This document shows positions 5,702 through 9,247 of a stretch of 9,247 nt of DNA, in pieces. The DNA is taken from the NCBI GenBank assembly GCA_903953615.1, contig CAJBKH010000047.1, positions 1 through 9,247 on the forward strand, given 5' to 3'. The translations under genes were made by a program, and so were the position numbers. Origin of the DNA: an uncultured Bacteroidota bacterium (lineage in GTDB: Bacteria; Bacteroidota; Bacteroidia; NS11-12g; UBA955). The notes under the pieces were generated by a model. That model had not been told where the DNA came from. It did not search any database and saw only the letters and a list, made by a program, of their open reading frames with translations. How positions within the stretch are numbered: position 1 is the first letter of the stretch; each line of letters begins with the position of its first letter.

Positions 5702-7544
5702 GGTTAAGTTGTTTTAAAATTGCTTCTTTAATTTCTTTTACCATAAAAGGTTGTCCTTGTATTTTGTTAATACCAATTGCATCTTTTAAATACTTATCAC
5801 GTATAAGTCGAATCAATTGGCCATTGTTTAATTCTGCGACCATAACTTTATTGAATGTTTTGACTAAATCGCCAAGATTTAAAGGCAATGGGTTAATGTA
5901 TTTTAAATGAATTTGAGCAACAGCATAGCCTTCTGAATTTAATTCATTAACAGCAGCGCTAATAGATCCAAAAGTACTACCCCATCCGATGATTAGTAGA
6001 TCTGATTCTTCGCTTCCATGTTCAAATTTTTGAAGCGGTAAAACTTCAGCAACACGTTCAACTTTTTCGGCTCTTAGTTTAACCATCAATTCGTGGTTTT
6101 CTGGTTCGTAACTTATGTTCCCTGTAATGTTTTCTTTTTCTAAGCCACCAATTCTATGTTCGAAATTTTTGGTACCCGGAACGGCAATATTTCTCGATAA
6201 ATTTGGATTTCTTAAGTAAGGCTGATAATTGTTTAAACCATCGCTCTTGGCAATGAAATTTGACTTAATTGCTGGCAGGTGTTCAATGGTTTTTATATTC
6301 CAAGGTTCAGCACCATTTGCAATAAACCCATCGCTTAAAATCATAACAGGAACGGTATGTTCAAGTGATATTTTGATTGCATTATAGGCCATTTCATAGC
6401 AGTCTGAATGTGTTGATGGTGCAATAACTACCAAAGGACATTCACCATTTCTACCATAAAGTGCTTGCATTAAATCGGCTTGTTCAGTTTTTGTTGGTAG
6501 ACCAGTTGATGGTCCGCCACGTTGAATATTGCAGATAACAAGCGGAAGTTCTAACATGGTAGCTAAACCTATCGCTTCTGTTTTAAGTGCAATACCTGGT
6601 CCAGAGCTAGTAGTTATGCCGATAGAACCACCATATGCGGCACCAATCGCTGCGCACACACCGGCAATTTCATCCTCGGCTTGAAATGAGAATACTCCAT
6701 ACCCCTTGTGTTTTGATAATTCATGTAATATATCAGAAGCAGGTGTAATAGGATAGGTTCCTAAGAACAAAGGTAGTTCGGCATTGATAGAAGCGGCTAA
6801 AAAGCCCATTGCCATGGCTTGATTTCCATTTATACTTCTATAAAAACCAGGTTGTGTTTCAGCCTTATCAATTTCGTATTGATAGGTGAAAGTTTCGGTG
6901 GTTTCTCCGAAATTATAACCAGCTTTTAAGGCTGCTATATTGGCACTTGCAACTGACGGATCTTTCCTAAAATGTTGCTCAATAAATTGTGTTGTCTTAT
7001 CTAAAGAACGGTGGTAAAGCCAGTAAACTAAACCCAGTACAAACATATTTTTACAACGCTCAGATTCTTTATTGCCTAGGTTGTAATCAGCAACGGCAAG
7101 CTTGGTAAGTTTTGTTATATCAATTTTATGAACCTGAAAATCATTAAGACTATCGTTTTCGAGTGGGTTATCTGCCTCCTCAATATTTGCTAAACGAAGA
7201 TTTTTGTTGTCAAATCCACTAACATTGGCAATTATAATTCCATTGGGTTTTAAGAATTTAATATTTGTTTTTAGTGCAGCAGCATTTAAAGCCACTAATA
7301 CATCATATGCATCACCCGGTGTAAAAATATGGGCATCACCAAAATGCAATTGAAATCCTGAAACACCAGGAACGGTTCCTATTGGTGCTCTAATTTCTGC
7401 AGGAAAATCGGGGAAAGTAGCGATATCGTTACCAAATAATGCCGTAGTTTCGGCAAATTGATTCCCTGTTAATTGAATGCCATCACCGCTATCACCGGCA
7501 AATTTTATTACGACATCACGTAGTTGTTTCTTTGAATTACTCAC
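5694..7544 (-). CDS. korA: 2-oxoacid:acceptor oxidoreductase, fused gamma-alpha subunit (likely 2-oxoglutarate)
   Basis: The 616-residue partner of KorB. Residues about 11-195 form the gamma domain, beginning VVIKFAGDSGDGIQLTGNQF (12-31) and continuing through TFPDFPAEIRAP (43-54). Residues about 230-460 are the alpha (pyrimidine-binding) domain, with YPITPAS (264-270), QAEDEIAG (288-295), TTSSGPGIALKTE (311-323) and QRGGPSTGLPTKTEQADL (341-358). A further domain from about 510 contains LLIIGWGSTFGS and ends in PFMVKEIKEAI. This gamma-alpha fusion is the normal form of two-subunit KorAB; the four-subunit type would have separate small gamma and delta genes. The start is GTG (7544-7542), chosen because it is the first start codon in frame ahead of the conserved N-terminal strand and gives the usual length. 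The reaction is 2-oxoglutarate + CoA + oxidised ferredoxin to succinyl-CoA + CO2 + reduced ferredoxin; the substrate is inferred. A one-base-off -7 box and a CRP/FNR-like palindrome lie upstream. Confidence 0.94.
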   Translation of the reverse strand: MSNSKKQLRDVVIKFAGDSGDGIQLTGNQFAETTALFGNDIATFPDFPAEIRAPIGTVPGVSGFQLHFGDAHIFTPGDAYDVLVALNAAALKTNIKFLKPNGIIIANVSGFDNKNLRLANIEEADNPLENDSLNDFQVHKIDITKLTKLAVADYNLGNKESERCKNMFVLGLVYWLYHRSLDKTTQFIEQHFRKDPSVASANIAALKAGYNFGETTETFTYQYEIDKAETQPGFYRSINGNQAMAMGFLAASINAELPLFLGTYPITPASDILHELSKHKGYGVFSFQAEDEIAGVCAAIGAAYGGSIGITTSSGPGIALKTEAIGLATMLELPLVICNIQRGGPSTGLPTKTEQADLMQALYGRNGECPLVVIAPSTHSDCYEMAYNAIKISLEHTVPVMILSDGFIANGAEPWNIKTIEHLPAIKSNFIAKSDGLNNYQPYLRNPNLSRNIAVPGTKNFEHRIGGLEKENITGNISYEPENHELMVKLRAEKVERVAEVLPLQKFEHGSEESDLLIIGWGSTFGSISAAVNELNSEGYAVAQIHLKYINPLPLNLGDLVKTFNKVMVAELNNGQLIRLIRDKYLKDAIGINKIQGQPFMVKEIKEAILKQLNHA

Positions 7545-7560
7545 TATAATATTTCGACTG

Positions 7561-7568
7561 CAAAGTAA
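7561..7568 (-). promoter_or_regulatory. Probable -7 box of the kor operon
   Basis: On the minus strand TTACTTTG (7568-7561) matches TAnnTTTG at all but one defined base, 16 bp before the GTG start. I see no TTTG at the expected -33 position, which would suit a promoter that needs an activator. Confidence 0.4.
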
Positions 7569-7607
7569 AGCTAAATTTTAAGTTTAAAATATGGATAATA
7601 CTTATGA

Positions 7608-7623
7608 AGTGATAAGCATCACA
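7608..7623. promoter_or_regulatory. CRP/FNR-like operator between korA and the DUF4175 gene
   Basis: AGTGATAAGCATCACA holds the perfect inverted repeat GTGAT-AAGC-ATCAC, i.e. GTGA-N6-TCAC. That differs from the CRP-family consensus TGTGA-N6-TCACA only at its first base. Outer bases extend the symmetry loosely (ATGAA at 7604-7608, TTCAT at 7626-7630, with a 3-bp offset). Its centre (7615.5) lies midway between the two divergent -7 boxes. The identity of the binding protein is an inference. Confidence 0.4.
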
Positions 7624-7663
7624 TTTTCATCAAAATTTATTAAAAAACACAATTAATTTACTT

Positions 7664-7671
7664 TAACTTTG
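7664..7671 (+). promoter_or_regulatory. -7 box of the DUF4175 gene
   Basis: TAACTTTG matches the TAnnTTTG consensus exactly and ends 21 bp before the ATG at 7693. The region around -33 has only TTTA (7636-7639) at a spacing of 24 bp, which is too long, so the upstream element is weak or absent. Confidence 0.5.
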
Positions 7672-7692
7672 TTAATTGTATTTATTCGAAGC

Positions 7693-9247
7693 ATGTCTGT
7701 TCAATTTGAATTGTTAAAACAAAAATTAGATGAATTTATTCGGAAGTTTTATTTGAATAGGTTGTTGCAAGGGTTTTTATTAACGCTTGGGGGTTTGGTT
7801 GGCGTGTTTGTACTCGCAGCTATCATTGAGTATTTTGGTCATTTGGGCTCATTTTCTCGTGCCTTTTTGTTCTATGGATACATGCTATTTGCAATTGTGA
7901 TTCTTGTCAAATATGTAATGATACCATTATTAAAATGGTTTCATATTGGCAAAACAATTTCATATGAAAAGGCCTCTACTTTAATTGGCAATCATTTCCC
8001 AGAAATAAAAGACAAATTGCTAAATACCCTGCAACTTCAGCAGCAAGCCAATGTTTCAGATAACGAATTACTTTTGGCTAGTATTGAACAAAGGATAAAA
8101 AATTTAAACCCTTTTAGTTTTAGCTCAGCAATTGATATTAAGACTTCATTTAAAAAATTCAGTGGGTACGCCTTTATACCAATTGTAATTTTGGGTATAA
8201 TACTCATATTTCAAAGCAGTATGATTACAAAGTCTACTGAAAGAATATTGAGTTACAACAAGCAATTTGCAAGGGAAGCTCCCTTTCAATTTGAATTGCA
8301 AAACAAAAATTTAAATGTGCTGAGAAACTCGGATATTACAATAACAATAAAAACCAAAGGTAAAAATCTACCAGCACAAGTATTTATTAATTTAGATAAC
8401 CATTTGATTAAAATGGAGTCTAATGGTAAAAATGAGTTTTCTTATGAAATGCAAAACCTTACCATTAGCCATCAGTTTTATTTTACAGATGGAGACTACA
8501 CCTCTAATAGCTATGAATTAAATGTATTGCCAAATCCTATTTTAATGAATTTTAAAATAAATTTGACTTATCCAATTTACACAGGAAAACCAAAAGAAAC
8601 CATCAATAACACAGGCGATTTAACCATACCAAAAGGTACAATTGCTGAATGGGAATTTAACACAAAGGATGCTGAAAAACTGAATTTCATTTTTAATCAA
8701 ACAACCCTTAATCCAACTAAAACAGATAATATTTTCAAGGTTTCGCAAACGATTAAATCCAACGGAAATTATTTTTTACAGCTATCAAATCAATTCATAG
8801 CATCAAAAGATACGCTAAAGTATAACATACAGATCATTGAAGACAGATACCCAGGAATAGTAGCTGAACAGAAACAAGATTCCATAAATCCATTTATTTA
8901 CTACTTTTATGGCAAGGCAGATGATGACTATGGCTTAAGCAAATTGCAGTTTGTATATAAAAACACAAGCACCAATAATATCAATAAAATATTTCCTGTT
9001 ACAATTGGTAAATCAACAGATGAAATTTTCTATTACATGATTGATTTGAGTAAGCTAATAGAAAATGATGGTGATATTTTTGAGTATTATTTCGAAGTCT
9101 GGGATAATGATGGCGTGAATGGTAAAAAGTCATCTAAATCAGCGGTATTTAAAACCATTTCTCCAAGCAAGGAGCAAATAAAAGCCGATGCTGAGAGCAG
9201 CAGTAACTCCATCAAACAAAAAATGAAGGAGGCGATGCAAGAAAGCA
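7693..9247 (+). CDS. DUF4175 family membrane protein, N-terminal part (runs off the right edge)
   Basis: The first 518 codons of a large inner-membrane protein, open to the window edge. Residues 4-26 form a charged amphipathic helix (FELLKQKLDEFIRKFYLNRL). Two membrane helices follow (about 27-48 and 56-80), then a cytoplasmic-type stretch with ISYEKASTLIGNHFPEIKDK (89-108) and LLNTLQL (109-115), and a third membrane helix (about 159-178). After that come beta-rich, probably extracytoplasmic modules, including YPIYTGKP (293-300) and NTGDLTIPKGT (306-316). The last part turns into a charged, helical segment (QIKADAESSSNSIKQKMKEAMQE). This order and these motifs fit the DUF4175 family of Bacteroidota, whose members I recall as roughly 1,000-1,200 residues, so about half is probably missing here. 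The function is unknown; the beta modules facing outward suggest an envelope role. The ATG follows a good -7 box. Confidence 0.85.
   Translation, partial: MSVQFELLKQKLDEFIRKFYLNRLLQGFLLTLGGLVGVFVLAAIIEYFGHLGSFSRAFLFYGYMLFAIVILVKYVMIPLLKWFHIGKTISYEKASTLIGNHFPEIKDKLLNTLQLQQQANVSDNELLLASIEQRIKNLNPFSFSSAIDIKTSFKKFSGYAFIPIVILGIILIFQSSMITKSTERILSYNKQFAREAPFQFELQNKNLNVLRNSDITITIKTKGKNLPAQVFINLDNHLIKMESNGKNEFSYEMQNLTISHQFYFTDGDYTSNSYELNVLPNPILMNFKINLTYPIYTGKPKETINNTGDLTIPKGTIAEWEFNTKDAEKLNFIFNQTTLNPTKTDNIFKVSQTIKSNGNYFLQLSNQFIASKDTLKYNIQIIEDRYPGIVAEQKQDSINPFIYYFYGKADDDYGLSKLQFVYKNTSTNNINKIFPVTIGKSTDEIFYYMIDLSKLIENDGDIFEYYFEVWDNDGVNGKKSSKSAVFKTISPSKEQIKADAESSSNSIKQKMKEAMQES

Noticed and set aside
5683..5910. 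A 75-codon plus-strand frame across the korA/korB junction
   Set aside because: It is antisense to the conserved korA C-terminus and the korA/korB overlap, with no supporting signal.
4685..7544. Pyruvate- or indolepyruvate-type ferredoxin oxidoreductase as alternative identity for KorAB
   Set aside because: There is no separate small gamma or delta ferredoxin-domain gene, no single-chain PFOR architecture and no IorA-type ferredoxin tail. The gamma-alpha fusion plus short beta fits KorAB best, though substrate cannot be proven from sequence.
1..9247. CRISPR array, tRNA, rRNA, insertion sequence, phage or defence genes
   Set aside because: No regularly spaced repeats, cloverleaf-like sequences, transposase motifs or terminal inverted repeats were seen on either strand.

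Overview
The window is AT-rich DNA from a member of the Bacteroidota. Three lines of evidence agree. One secreted protein carries a type IX secretion (T9SS) C-terminal sorting domain. Two proteins belong to families I know mainly from Bacteroidota (DUF4783 and DUF4175). The gene starts are preceded by the phylum's characteristic promoter, -33 TTTG and -7 TAnnTTTG, rather than sigma70-type boxes and strong Shine-Dalgarno sites. I cannot fix the genus. No tRNA, rRNA, CRISPR array, insertion sequence, phage gene or defence system is visible, and most of the window looks like ordinary chromosomal core.

Layout. Positions 1-43 (minus) hold the first 14 codons of a gene that runs off the left edge. 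Divergent from it is a two-gene plus-strand unit: a Tyr/Asn/Gly-rich low-complexity lipoprotein (126-986) and, 9 bp later, a FadL/OmpP1-like outer-membrane beta-barrel (996-2510). A GC-rich hairpin (2547-2577) separates this unit from a convergent minus-strand block. In transcription order that block is korA (7544-5694), korB (5701-4685, overlapping korA by 8 bp), a secreted DUF4783 protein (4648-4277), nadC (4205-3336) and a small T9SS cargo protein (3287-2601). nadC and the T9SS gene each have their own -7 box. Divergent from korA, a DUF4175 membrane protein starts at 7693 and is still open at the right edge (518 codons seen).

How the genes relate. KorA and KorB form a two-subunit 2-oxoacid:ferredoxin oxidoreductase, most likely acting on 2-oxoglutarate, linking the TCA cycle to the ferredoxin pool. 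NadC makes nicotinate mononucleotide for NAD. The other products are exported or membrane-bound: a lipoprotein/porin pair, a DUF4783 protein, a T9SS cargo and the DUF4175 protein.

Points most worth a second look: the low-complexity lipoprotein coupled to an outer-membrane barrel; a CRP/FNR-like palindrome placed exactly midway between the -7 boxes of korA and the DUF4175 gene; and the T9SS cargo gene, whose promoter overlaps the longest possible reading frame and leaves an almost leaderless mRNA. I found no convincing new multi-gene system; the lipoprotein/barrel pair is the best candidate for undescribed biology.
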